Assembly: GCF_000002995.4 (NCBI RefSeq)
Contig: NW_025062475.1
Location: forward strand, 1,054,001-1,118,000
DNA length: 64,000 nt
From: Brugia malayi
Lineage: Eukaryota; Nematoda; Chromadorea; Rhabditida; Onchocercidae
Direction: 5' to 3'
The position numbers were made by a program, and so were the translations under genes. The notes under the pieces were generated by a model. It saw only the letters and a list, made by a program, of their open reading frames with translations. It did no database searches and was not told the DNA's origin. Below are positions 22,916 to 36,747 of the stretch, piece by piece; positions within the stretch are counted from its first letter, which is position 1, and each line of letters starts with the position of its first letter.

Positions 22916-23159
22916 ACGTTACGTCAAAAAATGTTTTCTTCTATAAAGTCACGTTTAACGTTACAACCATTTTACGTTTGAATGATAAATTAACTTTTCG
23001 TATTATAATTATTATTTCGACATTTTTTCTTTAAGTTAGAAAGAAAGTGGAAAACGATGCAAGAAATTGGTATATCTTACGTCATGAAATACGTAATGTG
23101 ATATAAGGATAGCTTACTTCCTTCGATGACGTACGGTTAACAGCTTACGTGACATACGT
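22916..23159 (+). promoter_or_regulatory. Candidate promoter/enhancer: ten ACGT cores in 244 bases
   Basis: ACGT cores start at 22916, 22921, 22951, 22958, 22974, 23079, 23091, 23129, 23147 and 23156. Extended forms include TTACGTCA (22919-22926), TTACGTCAT (23077-23085), TACGTAA (23090-23096), TGACGTAC (23127) and TTACGTGAC (23145). TTACGTAA/TGACGTCA-type sequences bind bZIP factors of the CREB, ATF and PAR families. The cluster ends about 95 bases before the ATG at 23255, as expected of a promoter. Factor identity is inference. Confidence 0.5.
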
Positions 23160-23254
23160 TTGCATATTAGTGTTTTGGCGTATTTCAACTCTAAATTTTA
23201 CTAATTAAAGTTCTGACAAAAAAAAGAGAGAAAAAGGAAAAAAAAAATGCAATT

Positions 23255-24772
23255 ATGAAGATTAAAATTGAAGTACAATGTGGGATTAAGGGTAAGTTCT
23301 ATCGATTTTTTATTAAATTATTTATTTTATTTTTTCTTTTTAGGCGATGAAAATTTAGAATAGAATTTAATCGATATCAAATTATAGTAAACTAAATAAA
23401 ATGTGAATGGAATAATTAAATCGAATAAAAGAAAGAACACACACACACAAACAGATACTTTAATAGATTACGATTTTATTCTCATTTCAGATTATTAAAA
23501 TTTAAAAAGTATTTCTCATTTTAACTCATTTCCAAAGTAACAGTATGTTACATACAGCATCAATTTTCGTCTTTTTTTTTTCAATATTTTATTTGTTATT
23601 TAACAATAATAATAATAATAACAATAATAGTAATAATAATAATTTTGTGTGATGAATTTTGTAAACAAACTATAATTGCTCCTTTTTTTTTCGATGAATC
23701 TGTAATTAAACAAATTCATAACTATTAAATGACAAAGAAAGTTAAAATTTGTTATGTTATTAACCTTTTTTTTTTTTTTTTTTTTGAAGTGCTCATAGTA
23801 TTATAATAAATGCGTGTAATACTTCAAATTTGGATTATTTTTTTATCAAAAAACAATAAACTATCAATACTTTTTATCAAAAAAAAAAAATTTTTTTTTT
23901 AATTTAAATTTAACTAAAGTACTATTTTATTCCATTTCACATTTCATTAATTTTTAAAATTTGAATTTAATTTAAAAAAAAGACCAAATTAAAATTTTTT
24001 TCCTCAAAAATTTTGTTCATTTTTAAGTTTGTTTTTTAATATCTTTTCCTTATCTATAAAAATGTAACATTTTTATTTGTTTGAAGTCATATATTTGTTT
24101 ATATATGTATATATCACACACAGACACAGACACATGCATACACATACACACACACATACATGCAGACAGACACATACATTAATGCTTATATAAGCATTTA
24201 AATTCTCGACAAATAAACAAATAAATAAGCATAAATATTCTTTAGAAATGGCTGACATATTGTATTATTCAAAAGTTTCATTGTAACATAAATATGACTG
24301 AAAATCGTTATAAATTAATTATTTTACTAGAAAAACTAGCATTCGAGAAAATTTCATAAAATACTTTGAAAGGTGGCAATTTCTCGAGCAAAGATAACAG
24401 TAATATGATAATGATAATGGTATCATTTGATAAATATTTAAAATCTTTTTAGCATAAATTAAATTTACCTAAATGTAAACATTTATAATTTAATGTCATT
24501 TCTCTTCTACCTGTCCTTCTATCTCTCCTCATTTTATAGTTATATTAGCAAAGTGAAATAATTGACGATTAGTTGAATTTCTAAATGTTGTTTAAATGAA
24601 AAATTATGTAATAATTTAAAATTGTAATAATTATTAGTAATTAATTATCATTAATACTAATTATTATTTAATAAAAATTTATTTTAATTTCTGATGCATT
24701 AACTATTAACTTTTTCATTTTTGACATACTAAAATGCATTTTGAATTAAATCTTTAAAACATTGATAGATTT

Positions 24773-24803
<31 letters not shown>

Positions 24804-26234
24804 CCTCTCTCTCTCTTCATAACCTATCTAATATATGAAATATGATTTGAAAGACAAAAGCGCACACTATTTTCCATTTTCTGATAAAACTGAAAATTTT
24901 ACGGAATAAAAAACGGAAATTACAACATAAATTATTAACTAAAATTATGCAAATGAGTAAATTTCTTGGTTTGATTCTATCGGTTTATGCAATTTAAATT
25001 TTTTTTAAATTTAATTCCAACTGATAACTAACTGATTGTTTGTTATCAACTCCAACTGATTTCTTGTTATCAATTGATAATGAATGATATGAAATTATAT
25101 CACAAAAATTATATTCCATTCCGTATTACTTAATTTTGCACTTTAAATGGCAGTAAAATAGTAAAAATAAATTGTTAACAAAAAAAATTTTTTTTTAAAT
25201 ATTAATTTAAATGTATTTATTGACAAACAATTAAGAAAGTGGATCGGTCATTTAAATGTTATATTAATCAATTCTTATCATATCTTCTACTTATCACTTC
25301 TAAATTTCAATTCTTGTATATTTCACCTTCTGCTTTTGCCAGTGATTTTGTTGATTCTATCAATTAATTGTAAATGAACGTTGAAAAATAAATGACCTTT
25401 AAATTTGCTTCTGAATTAGAAAATTAAGTAAAATTGATTTTCTCAAAGGTCAATGTTGACAATCTTGAATTCAATTTAATTTTGAACAAATTTAGAATAA
25501 AGAATTTCCTCTTTTTTTTTTCTTTTAGTTAATGTACGAAATTTTGAAATGAAACATTGAAATTTCTTGCAATTGCCGAGAATTTGAAAAAAGAAGAAGA
25601 GCTAAGACGAATGAATGAATTTTAATTAGACATAGAAATTAAATCATTGACAGTTATTTAAAATTTAAAAATCTAATAAGTTTTGATTTTGTTTGTTTTT
25701 TTTTTTTTTGAAAATTTAAATTTTAAAAAAAAAATTTTACAGTGTATATTATTAAATCAGAAATGACCTTATGATGCAATTTCCTTTTTTTTTTTTTTTT
25801 TTTTCAATCTTCCTCAAATAAAATATATTCTGACAATTTGAAATCATTTTCAAAAATTTAAAATTTGATCAAATTTTTTCTGTTCTTTTTGTTTTTTTTT
25901 CTCAGCTATTTCCTTTTTTTTTTTTTTTTTCTGTAAAATATTTTAAATTTTTAATAAGTCTAACTTTTGTTTTTTTTTTTGTTTTCTCGAAAATTTTAAT
26001 AGTAATATAGGTCGAAAAAAAAGAAAAAGAAAAAGAAAGAATTATCATTTTATAAATTATTCAAAATGAATGAATGAAATTGTCAAATTTCCTTCGATCG
26101 ATTAGTATTGCAATTAACAGCTTAATTTCATTCAAAATATAAAAAAGAGAGGAAAAAAAAAATTTGAAAAAAGAAATTTTAGAATAAGGACAGATTTTAT
26201 TTTGTATTTCTTTTGAAGCACACATTCATATAAT

Positions 26235-26271
<37 letters not shown>

Positions 26272-26450
26272 TTTTAAAAAAAAAAAAAAAAAAAAAAATT
26301 TTTCATCATAATCGTTTGCAAATTTAGCAAATTCATCCGATTCAATTTTTTTTTTTTAATTCGAATTTTGTATTATTTAAATTTTTGATAATAATTGCAT
26401 TAAAAAGAAAAAACTTTCTGTTTTTTTTCGTCAAAAAATACTAATTGCTT

Positions 26451-26491
<41 letters not shown>

Positions 26492-27621
26492 GAAAATTGA
26501 AAATTTTAAACTTAATCGATGATATTTGATTGTAAAATATTTATGAATCATTTATGGTTGTAATTTTTTAGAAATATTAAAAATGAAAAAAAAATTTTAA
26601 TCCGATTTTTGCAGATTAACTCCGAAATGATAGTATGCATTTTGTAGTTATACTAAAAAGAAAAAAAAAAAAAGAAGAAAAGAGATGTCAAAGTAGCAAA
26701 TAAATCGTTAAATTATATTTTACCAATGGATTTATTTTTTATTTGTAATATTTCTATTTTTTTTTTTTTCTTAATTTGGTGACAAATTTTAACTTTAAAA
26801 TAAATTTTATTTTTTAAAAGAATAGTTTAATATAATTTTTAAATAATAATTGCAAAAACAAATCTTTTATTTTAATTTCTTTTTCTTTTTTTCTTTTTTT
26901 TTATTCTGTAGAAATGATTGTAAAATTTAAAATTTATTACATTTTTTCAAAATTACATTTATTGCTTTGAATAATTTCATTTTAGTAGGCAAATTTTTGA
27001 AGGATTAAGTCTGATAATTAAAATTAAAAATTAAAAATTTAATCAAAAAAAAAAAAAGAAAAATGAGAATTTCATGAAATTTACATATATATTTGGAATA
27101 AGTTTATATTATATGAAATGTAATATTATTGGTTATTTTATAAAAATTTTGACTATAAAACATATATTAGATTGAAGGATTAAAAAATTTATAAAAAAAA
27201 AAATTAGATTAAGATTAAAGAAAAAAAAAATTTAGAAAAAAAAGAAATATAAAACATTTAATTTTAACATTTGTTAGATTTAAAAAAAAAATTTAATATT
27301 AAAAATTTGAAACTTAAAAAAAAAAAAAGGTATTAATTAATGTTATAAGTTTTGCAGCCAATAAAATCATTGAACTTTTCATAGGTAGAATAATGGAATT
27401 TGTTAATATCAACTAGTCGTACATAAATTTACTGATAAGAGAAGATTTGCTTTGATATGATAAGAAAATAAGCCAATAACATTTTATCATATGAACAATT
27501 GATTGTTAATTTTGTTTACTTTTTAATCTGTTTGGAATTCTGTCATTTTCTCTGCTATTTATTACACAATTATTATTTATTAATTTATTATTATTTGTTT
27601 TTTAATTATTTATTTGTTATC

Positions 27622-27684
<63 letters not shown>

Positions 27685-27801
27685 TAATATTATCAATTAC
27701 TATTATTGTTATTATCAATTATTATTATTATTATCAATTACTATTATCATTACTAATATTATTAATTACTATTATTATTATTATTATTATTATTATTATC
27801 A

Positions 27802-27851
<50 letters not shown>

Positions 27852-29805
27852 CAATTATTATTATTATTACTAATATCATTAATTACTATTATTATTATAA
27901 GCAATTATTATTATTATTATTATTATCTATTATTACTATCAATTATTATTATTATTATTATTATCAATTATTATTATCAATTATTGTTATTATTATTACT
28001 ATTTTTACTCTTTTGCTTCTATTGCATGCAGTATTGATTACTATGGAGAAATTTTTAGTTAAAACAGCTTCGTTTGCAATTTTTAGTTTTAATTAAATTA
28101 TGCCAAAATGAATTTTATTTTTTTGTGATATATGAAAGATAGAAATGTTTTATTAAATTAATTTAATTCGAATTCATAAAATGCTAATAACCAATTTATA
28201 AGTTTTTCCGGTTTATATTACATTATGCTTACTTGATTAGCAGCATTCAGTCTTTTACTTTTTTTCGTTTTTTTCCGCTTTTTTTTTTTCCGGCAATTTC
28301 CGATTCAATCAATTTGAAACATACAATCAAATAATTGTTTACTTTGCATGTGACATTCTTCACTGATCATTCTTTTTTCAATATTTATTGATTTAATCGA
28401 TCAAATCATTGCTCTTCCGGTTGCACTAGAAATTTCCAAAGCATATTCAAAATTTATGACGGAATTCAATCTTGTTATTATTCAGACAAAAATTAATCAG
28501 AATTACGGAGGAAAAAAAAAAGCTTTCTCGCTTGAATGAAACGAAAATGCTTTTAGCAAATTCCGGAAAAATTGAACTAATCCTTTTAGGCAATGTTATC
28601 CGGAATAAATTAGGTTTAAATAAAATTATTTCCGTAGTAATTAGAAAAAAAATGATTTTTTTTATATTTCATTCATATTTTTTTCTTTCTTTTGTAACTT
28701 CGCAATAAAACCTAAAAAAGAAAAAAAAAATTTACAATTATTTATTGAAAAATGTCAAATTTGTTATTTCTTTTTTCATTTCTGATATATTTAATAAGTT
28801 TTCAATTTCAGATACAGAAAATAAATTTTGTTATAGCAATTTATCAATCATTTTAGGATTTATAAAGGCAATAAAAAAGAAAATTACAGTTGTAAAATTT
28901 GATTTGAGATATAGTATTAAAATTTTCTTTAAGTAATAATAATTTAAACGTTTAAAAGTTTATAATTACTATCTTTTGCTATTAAAATTTTTTAATAAGT
29001 AGCTTAGATGAGATAAAATTAAAAATTAGTTAGAAATTGAAAGAAATAATTTAGCAACTAATATTTTTAATATTTTTAATTAATATTTTTAAAAATAATT
29101 AAAAAAAAAAAAAAAAACAAACTAAATAAATCGAATGAATGAATAAATAAATAAAATTAATTAAATAAATCGAATTAAATGAATAAATCGAAATAAATCG
29201 ATTTAATATATAATATTTTATTAATTTTTAGAATTAATTAAATAAATCGATCGAGAATTGCATTAATTTTCTCGAAGTAATCAAAAAAAACTATGCCAGA
29301 AAATGGTACATTTATGAGAAATTGGCAAAAAGAAAATTACTACTACCATTTATGGTTCTTATTAGAACTACAAAAATTTCTTTTTTTTTTTTTTTTTTAA
29401 TTTGAATAATTTTAAGAATTTTGTCCTACTTTGGTAACCTTTCTACCAGATATTATAATGATTGAAAAAAAAAAAAACACAAATTTTTTCTTTTTTTTTT
29501 TGACATTTTATTGACAATTATTTGTTTATTTATTAAATTAAAGAAAAAAAAAAAAGAAATTGCTTAAAAATTTTTAATTTATTAAAATATTTTTTTTTCC
29601 CAAAGAAAATTATATATTATCGTTTTATAAACTTTTAATGTAATATAAATTAAAAAACAAACAAAAAAAAAAAATAACTAAATGACAATTTTTGGTTATT
29701 ATTTATTTCACTTTGACAACGAAATGCTTTTTGTTGCAAATTTTAAAAATTTTTAAAATTTGAATTTTATCAGTGTGCAAAATTCTTATTTAATTTATTG
29801 TAAAA

Positions 29806-29837
<32 letters not shown>

Positions 29838-30325
29838 TTTGCAAATTTCAATTTTCTTTCTTTTTTGTTTTTGCAAATCAAACCAAAATACTATTTTATT
29901 TTTTACTTTTTGAAATTATCTATCAAAAATAGAATTTTTATATTAACCAAAGATAAACAAACTTTGAAAAATAAAAAATAAATTAGTAATTTGTACCTTT
30001 TTTTTTTTTTTTTTTTTTTAAAAAACTTTCTCGTATATTTGATTTTTATTTTGACAAATTGAAATTGATTTTTAAATGAATGATTCATCACTCAATGAAT
30101 AATTTTTTTTGAAATGAAAATTCTTGGAAGCAAAAAAGAAAAGAAAGAAGCAAATGCAATTCATACAAAATTTTTTTTTTTTTTCAAAAAACAAACTTTT
30201 CATAATCATTTCATATTCATAATTTTATACCATTCTCTGTTCTTTTTTTCTCTTCCCCTTTCTTTTTTCTTGCTTATTTTGAATAAGACTATTTTATTGC
30301 TTATAATTTGTTAAAATATTGCTAG

Positions 30326-30357
<32 letters not shown>

Positions 30358-33300
30358 GTTTTTGCTCTTCCTCTCTCTTCAATTATTTGCTTTTGTAATT
30401 TGAAATTCAATCTGATTGATCAATCGATCAATCGATTTATTGATCCATTGATCCATCGATTCAAATATTAATATTTTAGCTAAAATAATTTGTGTCATCA
30501 TTCTATTTCAACAGAATTCTGACATCATTTTTGAACGTTCAACTAATTTTGAATTTTTTTTTTTTTTTGCGGAAAGCGAATGATTTAAATTTGTTTAAAA
30601 TTATACGAATCATTTTCATTTTTTTTTTTTTTTTTTATTAATAAAAATGACAGTTTCAAAAAAAAAAAAAAAGAAATTTATGAAATGAAAGGAATGTTAA
30701 AGAAAAAAAAAAAAGTTGAGCTGAAAGTATTAAAAATTAAATAATAAATTTGTTTTTTTTTTCGAATTTTTAAAATGAAATTGTAATTTTTGAAAAAAAA
30801 AAAAAAAAGAAATCAATTCATAATTTTTTTCTTTTTTAAAATTGAATAAATATTTTATTGTCATACATATATTAAATTACTAATTTCATTCTAAAACTTT
30901 TTGGTTTACTCTTTTTTTTTTTTTTTTTTGTATTACTTTTGGATGTTAAATAAACTTAATATTTGTTATATCAAAAATAACAAAAAAAAAAAAATATTAA
31001 AAAGAAATTTTTGTATAATTTATTTTTAACACTAAAAAAACGACAATTTTTTTTAAGATTAATAATTTTACGATAATTTTTCTGTTAGTTAAAAAGCTAT
31101 CAATCATTAGTAAATATTTATAATACAATAAGTATCCAAAAAATATATATATACAAATTTTTGAAATTAAATTATTTTTTAAATTTTTGACCTGTTTTTT
31201 TTTTTTTTTTTTGTATTTAGATCGAACGATGCCACATCGGTTAGAATCGGAATCATTTTCAAATTTAACACCTGTGGCGCATAGTGGACAACAACAGCGC
31301 TCGCAATCTCGAACTCGCAATCGTATGGTTGTTGAACGAACTGAAGTTAGCATTTATTTATTTGATTCATTTCAAATGTATTCATTAAATTACTATTAAT
31401 TACAAAATATTAACGAAAATTGATAATTAAAAAAAAAAAAAAGAAAAATTAAAATTTTTTCAATTTTAAAAGAAAAAAAAAAGTTTCATATTTTTAAATA
31501 CTACCAAAATTACTTGGACAAGAAAAAAAAGTAAGTTAATGTAGCAATTTCAAAAAAAAAAAAAAATTTTAAATTTAATTTCTGAATTGCAAAAATATTA
31601 ACCTAAATTAATTGCGATAAATTGTATGCATTTGATAAATGCGAATAATTTGAATTTTCATTTATTCAATGCTTTTATCGTTTGTTTTATTTTAAAAATT
31701 GATTAGTTAAAATTTAATTTTTAAATTTAATAGATTTCTATTCAAATTGTAATTTCTCTTTCCACGGATACTTATTATTTATAATCATTTTTTTTTTTTT
31801 TTAATCCAAAATTCAAAAAGGTTCAAAAAAAAAATAGAAAAAAAGAAGTTAAAGTCATTTTCAATTTTATATTTTGCATTTGTGAACTTTCACCTTTTGC
31901 TAATTTTCTCTTCAAATCCATTAGCAAAATTTACATTTCAATTATTTATCTAATTTGATTGTTATAAATTAAACTGAAAAAAAAAGAGAAATTACTTTTT
32001 TGTTAAATTTGAAATTGTGTGCAAAATTTTTGAATTTTTGAAATGTTTTTAATAGTTTGAACAATTTAAAAAAAAATTTTTTTCTTTTTTACAAAAATAA
32101 AATAAAAAATTTTAAATTTTACGATGTTAATAAAATTAATGAATTTATTAGATTAATAAAAATGTAATATAATTTTAGATAAGACAAGATTATGATAAAT
32201 GTGTCAATGATGGTGACAATAGCAGAGGAGGAGGATATATGCAAGTCGAGGTTTATCAATATGATTTGGTATTAAAATAAACCAATTTTAAGTTCAAAAA
32301 TTTTGAACCTTTTTTTTTTTTTCAATATTAAATTTTTATTTCTTTATCTTTTCTCTTTTAATTTTCAATTTTTTGATTTATTCATTTTAGGAAATGAAAA
32401 AAATATTTCAAATAATTTTGTAAAACTTAATTATTATTATAATTAATTATATATATATAATTAAATATTTCTGTGAAACTTAATTATTATTATATTAAAA
32501 GTTATAGGAATTAATTAATAAGACTATTTTATGAAATAATTTAAATCAAATAATCATAAATTTGAAATTGTTGTTGCTTAAAAAAAAGTTAGCATTAAAT
32601 ATTTAATGTTTATCAATGAATAGGAATTGTTTTCATTTCAAATTTTCAGTAAAACATAAAAATTATTTTATTATATCAAAAATTCAAATACTTTCTAGAA
32701 TCTAATGAATTGTTAATTTTTTTTTCTTTAATGAAAAGATTGAAATTTATTAATTTAATTTAATTAATAGTTTAAAAGTGAAACGGAATATCATAAGAAT
32801 TATCTTCTTCATTAATCAATGATAATTTTTTTTATTAAATTACTTTTTCATTTCAGTGATTCCTTTTGTTTGTTTTTTGTTTTTTTTCAATATCTAATTT
32901 AGAATTTATAATTATTCGAATTGATTTCATATTTAATTTTAGTATAACAAAACTAAAATATACTTCGGATTAAAGATTAAAATTTTTTTAAAATATGAGC
33001 TAAAATTTTCATTTTTATAACTCATTCTTGTTTCTCTAATCAAAAAATTAACTATTTTAATAAAAAATCTTTTTCATTTTTCATTTTTTTTTTTTTTTGA
33101 AACATTTGAAATAAGTTTTTAGAAAAAGAAAAACTAAATTGAGTTATTATTTAAATTTCAGCGGAATGTAAACAATAACTAAAATTAAAAAAATTTCAAA
33201 AAAAAAATTTTTTGAAAATTAAAAATGAAAGCTTTAGGAAAATGTAAATTGTTTAGAAATTTGAAATTATTTCTAACATAAATCATTTTGGTCAAAAAAA

Positions 33301-35924
33301 AAAAAAAAAATTATGTTTATTTTTTGTGTAAATAAATATTATCAAAAATTAATTTGAATTAAAATTTCAGATCTCAATGGCTGTTGAAACAATCCTTGAT
33401 GATTCCACTCCATCACACTATGTTTTGTTTATTCAATTTTTTTTTTTTTTCATCATTTCAAATTATAAAATTTAAATCATATATATTCATAGAAAAAATA
33501 ATTTAAGTATTAAAATTAAATGTTATATTTTAGAAATGGAATATATTCTATAAAATTAATAAATAATACTAATTTGTTATACTTTTATTTTCATTTTTTC
33601 TTTTTCTTTAAAAAAAAAAAGAAAAGAAAAAATTTTTTAGGGAAGACCAATTAAAGTACATTGTGAACCAAAAATAATCGATGAACACGTACAACAAAGA
33701 GAGTTACGTGAACGTTACCGTGAGCAACGTGAAGAGAGACAACGTGAATATATGAACGATCAATGGATATCATCAGGTAGCAGTGATCGTATGGGATATC
33801 AAATTAATGAAAATTATCGAAATATAGTGGAAAATGATGGAAAACGGACACATATAAGGTTGGTGCATCAAAGTTTTCATTTTTTTTTTTTATTATAAAT
33901 TGAAAAGAAGAAAAAAAGGATAAATTGAATTTTAAATTGAAATGAGAAATTGTCATATATAGAATAGGAATGCTCATTAATAATAAATAATTTGCTAATA
34001 TATATATATTAGTAATTAATAATGATAATAAAAAATTAATAAAAGTAACAAATAAAAGTAATAAAAGTAATTAATAATAATAAAAGTAGTAACAAATAAT
34101 TTATATTGCGAATTTTTATAATAAATAAGAAAAATTAAATATATAATATAAGTGTAATTTGTATAACATATAAATAGCACATAAAATTTATTTACTCGAA
34201 AATTATATGCAATCAATGATAATAATAACAATAATAATAATGATAAACAAGTAATAATAATACAATAGTAATAATAATGATAAACAAGTAATAACAATAA
34301 CAATAATAATAATAATAAACAAGTAATAATAATAACAATAACAATAATAATAATAATAAACTAGTAATAATAATAACAATAAAAACAATGATAAATAAAT
34401 AATAATAATAATAATAATAACAATAATGACAATAATAATAAGCAAAGATGAAAAAAATAATGATTAATAAATTCTAATAATAACGATAATGATAATAATA
34501 ACAATAATATTAAATAAATATTTATAACAAATATTACACAATCATATGATATATGTTTACAATATGTGTGTATCATAACAATATGCAATTTAAATTAAAT
34601 ATATGGCAAAAGTTATTATGAAAAAATGACAATAACTAATTTATGTCACTGACACATATTTAAATTTTAATACTAATTTAATAAATTTATAAATTTTGAT
34701 AAATAATATTAATTTACAATGAAATATAAATAACTGTAATCACATGGATAGTTTTAAAATATTTTCATTCATTTTTATTCAAATTTTATTGATTTAAATT
34801 TTACAAATTGTCATTTGAATTTATAAAAATCATCCATTCTGGCAAATATTTTGACTGAAACGATGAATTTTTTTTAATTTTTGATCATTTTTTTTCTTTT
34901 TTTTTTGGAAGTTTTTTTTTTCTCTTTTTTTGATAACTTTTTTTTTTTTTTTTTTTTTAGAAAAGAAATAGTAAAAGAAAAATAAAAAAGTTTCACTTAA
35001 GTAAAACGTAAGTAAAATAAAAAAATTTCACTTAAGTAAAACGTAAGTAACGTCAAAATATTTATCTAAAAAAGCATACAGTTTTTTGTTTATTTCATTG
35101 CAAAAATATTATTTTGTCATTTGCTTTCAGCCACTTTTGAATTATTTCCAGTTTTCATCTCTTTGTCACCACTTTGTCACCTCTTTATCCAATCGATAAT
35201 TTAAATTCTGTAACACACCTCGAATTCATTTCATAAACTATTTGCAAATTTTCACAATTGGGTAAAAACAATCCTTTTCAATCTATTTTAAATTAAGCTT
35301 TTTTCTTTTTTTTTTTTTTAAATAATTTAACAAATTTTTTAATTTAAAAAATCAAATAGTTTAAAAAAAAACGGTTTTTCAATTGGTTTAAATATTTTTA
35401 AATAACGTTTAGTCATTTTCAAATAATTCAAAAAAAAAAAAAAAAAAATCTTATTACTTTCATCTTTTCAGTTATCATTACTTTAAAAAATTATAGTAGA
35501 AATTTTAGATAAAAAAAAATATGAAAAAATTAAAAGCAAAATGATAAATGATAAACTTAGGAAAATTTTACTCATCAATGGAAGATATCATTATCATATC
35601 ATTATTGTTGCTTAAATTTTAATATATATTTAAAAAAAAAGGGAGGAAGAAAATGAAATTTTGTTTTATTTATCAAATGTTAGCCTTATCATATCACTTA
35701 TCTTTTCTCATTTGCATTAGTGATTAAATGATTTGATGAGAAAAAATTTCAATATTTTTGTTACAACTTTATAATTTAATGTCATATTTTGAAAAATATA
35801 TAAAAATTTTCTAAACAAAATTTATTTGTTAATTAAATTTTCTTTTTTTTTTTTTCATTTTCCATAAATTTTCAGACAGTTAACAGAAAAAGCAAAAAAT
35901 TATGAATCAATTAAATTTGAATAA
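23255..35924 (+). CDS. Predicted 183-residue polar protein, six exons
   Basis: Exons: 23255-23291, 31221-31345, 32179-32250, 33371-33421, 33641-33858, 35876-35924 (TAA at 35922-35924); 552 bases, all GT-AG, with phases agreeing across every junction. The first exon ([12 protein letters not shown] plus one base) ends in the strong donor G|GTAAGT and is joined over an intron of about 8 kb. The middle is Ser/Arg/Gln-rich ([15 protein letters not shown]), and exon 33641-33858 has a charged helical stretch ([16 protein letters not shown]) suggesting a coiled coil. No domain is recognised. Weak points: exon 33371-33421 uses the donor TAT|GTTTTG; an alternative start is ATG 31229; and the terminal exon could be an alternative 3' end of a larger gene continuing from 37680, although the phases do not join directly. 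Confidence 0.5.
23604..23643. repeat. (AAT)n microsatellite
   Basis: Interrupted AAT/ATA trinucleotides inside the long intron. Confidence 0.8.
24114..24180. repeat. CA-rich microsatellite
   Basis: Imperfect CA, CAGA and CATA units; the Cys/Val-rich - strand frame across it is an artefact. Confidence 0.8.
24778..24816. repeat. (CT)n microsatellite
   Basis: Nearly pure CT dinucleotides with one CCCT interruption, in the long intron. Confidence 0.9.
27614..28003. repeat. (ATT)n microsatellite, about 390 bases
   Basis: ATT trinucleotides interrupted by ATC, ACT and GTT variants, with a higher-order pattern of ATCAATT spacers. The long Ile/Tyr/Leu open frames in all three phases are produced by the repeat and are not genes. 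Confidence 0.97.
34011..34510. repeat. (AAT)n-rich microsatellite, about 500 bases
   Basis: AAT units with GAT, AAC and AAAC interruptions and recurring ATAAACAAGTAATAAT segments. It lies in the intron after exon 33641-33858. Poly-Ile/Leu frames on the - strand are artefacts. Confidence 0.95.
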
Positions 35925-36113
35925 AATTATATCATTTGTGAGCGAATAATCTGCAAAAAAAAAAAAAAAAAAGGGAAACGTCTTTTTATTGTTGATTGAT
36001 TGATTGATTTATTGATTGATCAAGCGGTGCTTACTTTAATCTAATTGCAAATCTAATTACAAAAATGCCAGGTATCAATAGGTAATTGAAATTTTTGAAA
36101 TTTTATAAATAAA
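35920..36113 (+). terminator. Candidate polyadenylation signals after the 35922 stop
   Basis: AATAAA at 35920-35925 overlaps the predicted stop, and a second AATAAA lies at 36108-36113. Their presence is consistent with a transcript end here but weak evidence in such AT-rich DNA. Confidence 0.3.
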
Positions 36114-36747
36114 AACATTTTAAAATAAAATTGTATAAATTTTATTTTTATAGCAGGAATGGAAAATATTTTTTTTTCTTTGTTTTTGTTTTAATATTTA
36201 TTAGAATAATTTTTTAAAAATGAAAAGATCAAAAAATATTTGATACAAATTTACATACTAATATTAAAATTTAAATCATATTTACGAACAATATATAAAT
36301 AAATTAAGAAATGAAATTTATGAATAAGTTAGAAATAAAATTTATTTACAAATGATTTTTAAAAAAGAATTTATTCTAAAAAGTTATAATGAATAAACAC
36401 ACAGTTAATAATTGATTTCAATTAATTTAAATTTTAATTATATTAATTAACTCTTTTTTTTAACGCAGTAAAAAAAAACGAAGTAATTAATGCAATAATT
36501 GATAGAATAGAATGAAATGATCAAATATTAATTATCAAATTTGAATATTAAACGGTGCAAATTTCAAAAAATATAAAAATATTTATAAAATAATTTAGAA
36601 GAATGAATTTAAAAAATAAACAAATATTTGACATGGAAATTAAATTAAATGCAAAAAGGATGATGAAAAAAAAGTAAAATGAATCATTGTTACAAATTAC
36701 ATTACTAATTTATCATTTCATATTGTAATCTTTTCTTGATTAATCCA

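Larger units (their letters stand above)
13962..23254. other. Gene-poor region between divergent genes
   Basis: About 9.3 kb between the ATG of the zinc-finger gene (- strand) and the predicted start of the next + strand gene. I see no convincing exon except a possible short - strand 5' exon near 16.64 kb. The rest is AT-rich DNA with frequent A/T homopolymers, a 32-base tandem repeat, a TG microsatellite, a 98-base tandem repeat and several perfect hairpins. The ACGT-motif cluster at its right end is the likeliest promoter. Confidence 0.6.
23292..31220 (+). other. Long repeat-filled first intron
   Basis: About 7.9 kb with no supported exon. It contains CA-, CT- and ATT-type microsatellites, an ATCGAT-rich palindromic stretch at about 30413-30461, and some of the longest A/T homopolymers of the window (about 26240-26300 and 26453-26485). 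A frame at 28472-28708 follows a TTATTCAG acceptor, but its phase does not fit the flanking exons. Confidence 0.5.

Noticed and set aside
27499..28096. Poly-Ile/Tyr/Leu frames
   Set aside because: Translation of the ATT microsatellite; open in all phases.
28472..28708. Candidate exon after a TTATTCAG acceptor
   Set aside because: Reads plausibly for about 40 residues but needs two incoming bases whereas the upstream exon leaves one; no donor fits and its end is low complexity.
35137..35215. Candidate exon in the spacer after 33858
   Set aside because: The only open phase from 33858 ends at a donor leaving phase 0, which fits neither 35876 nor 37744; composition is not coding-like.
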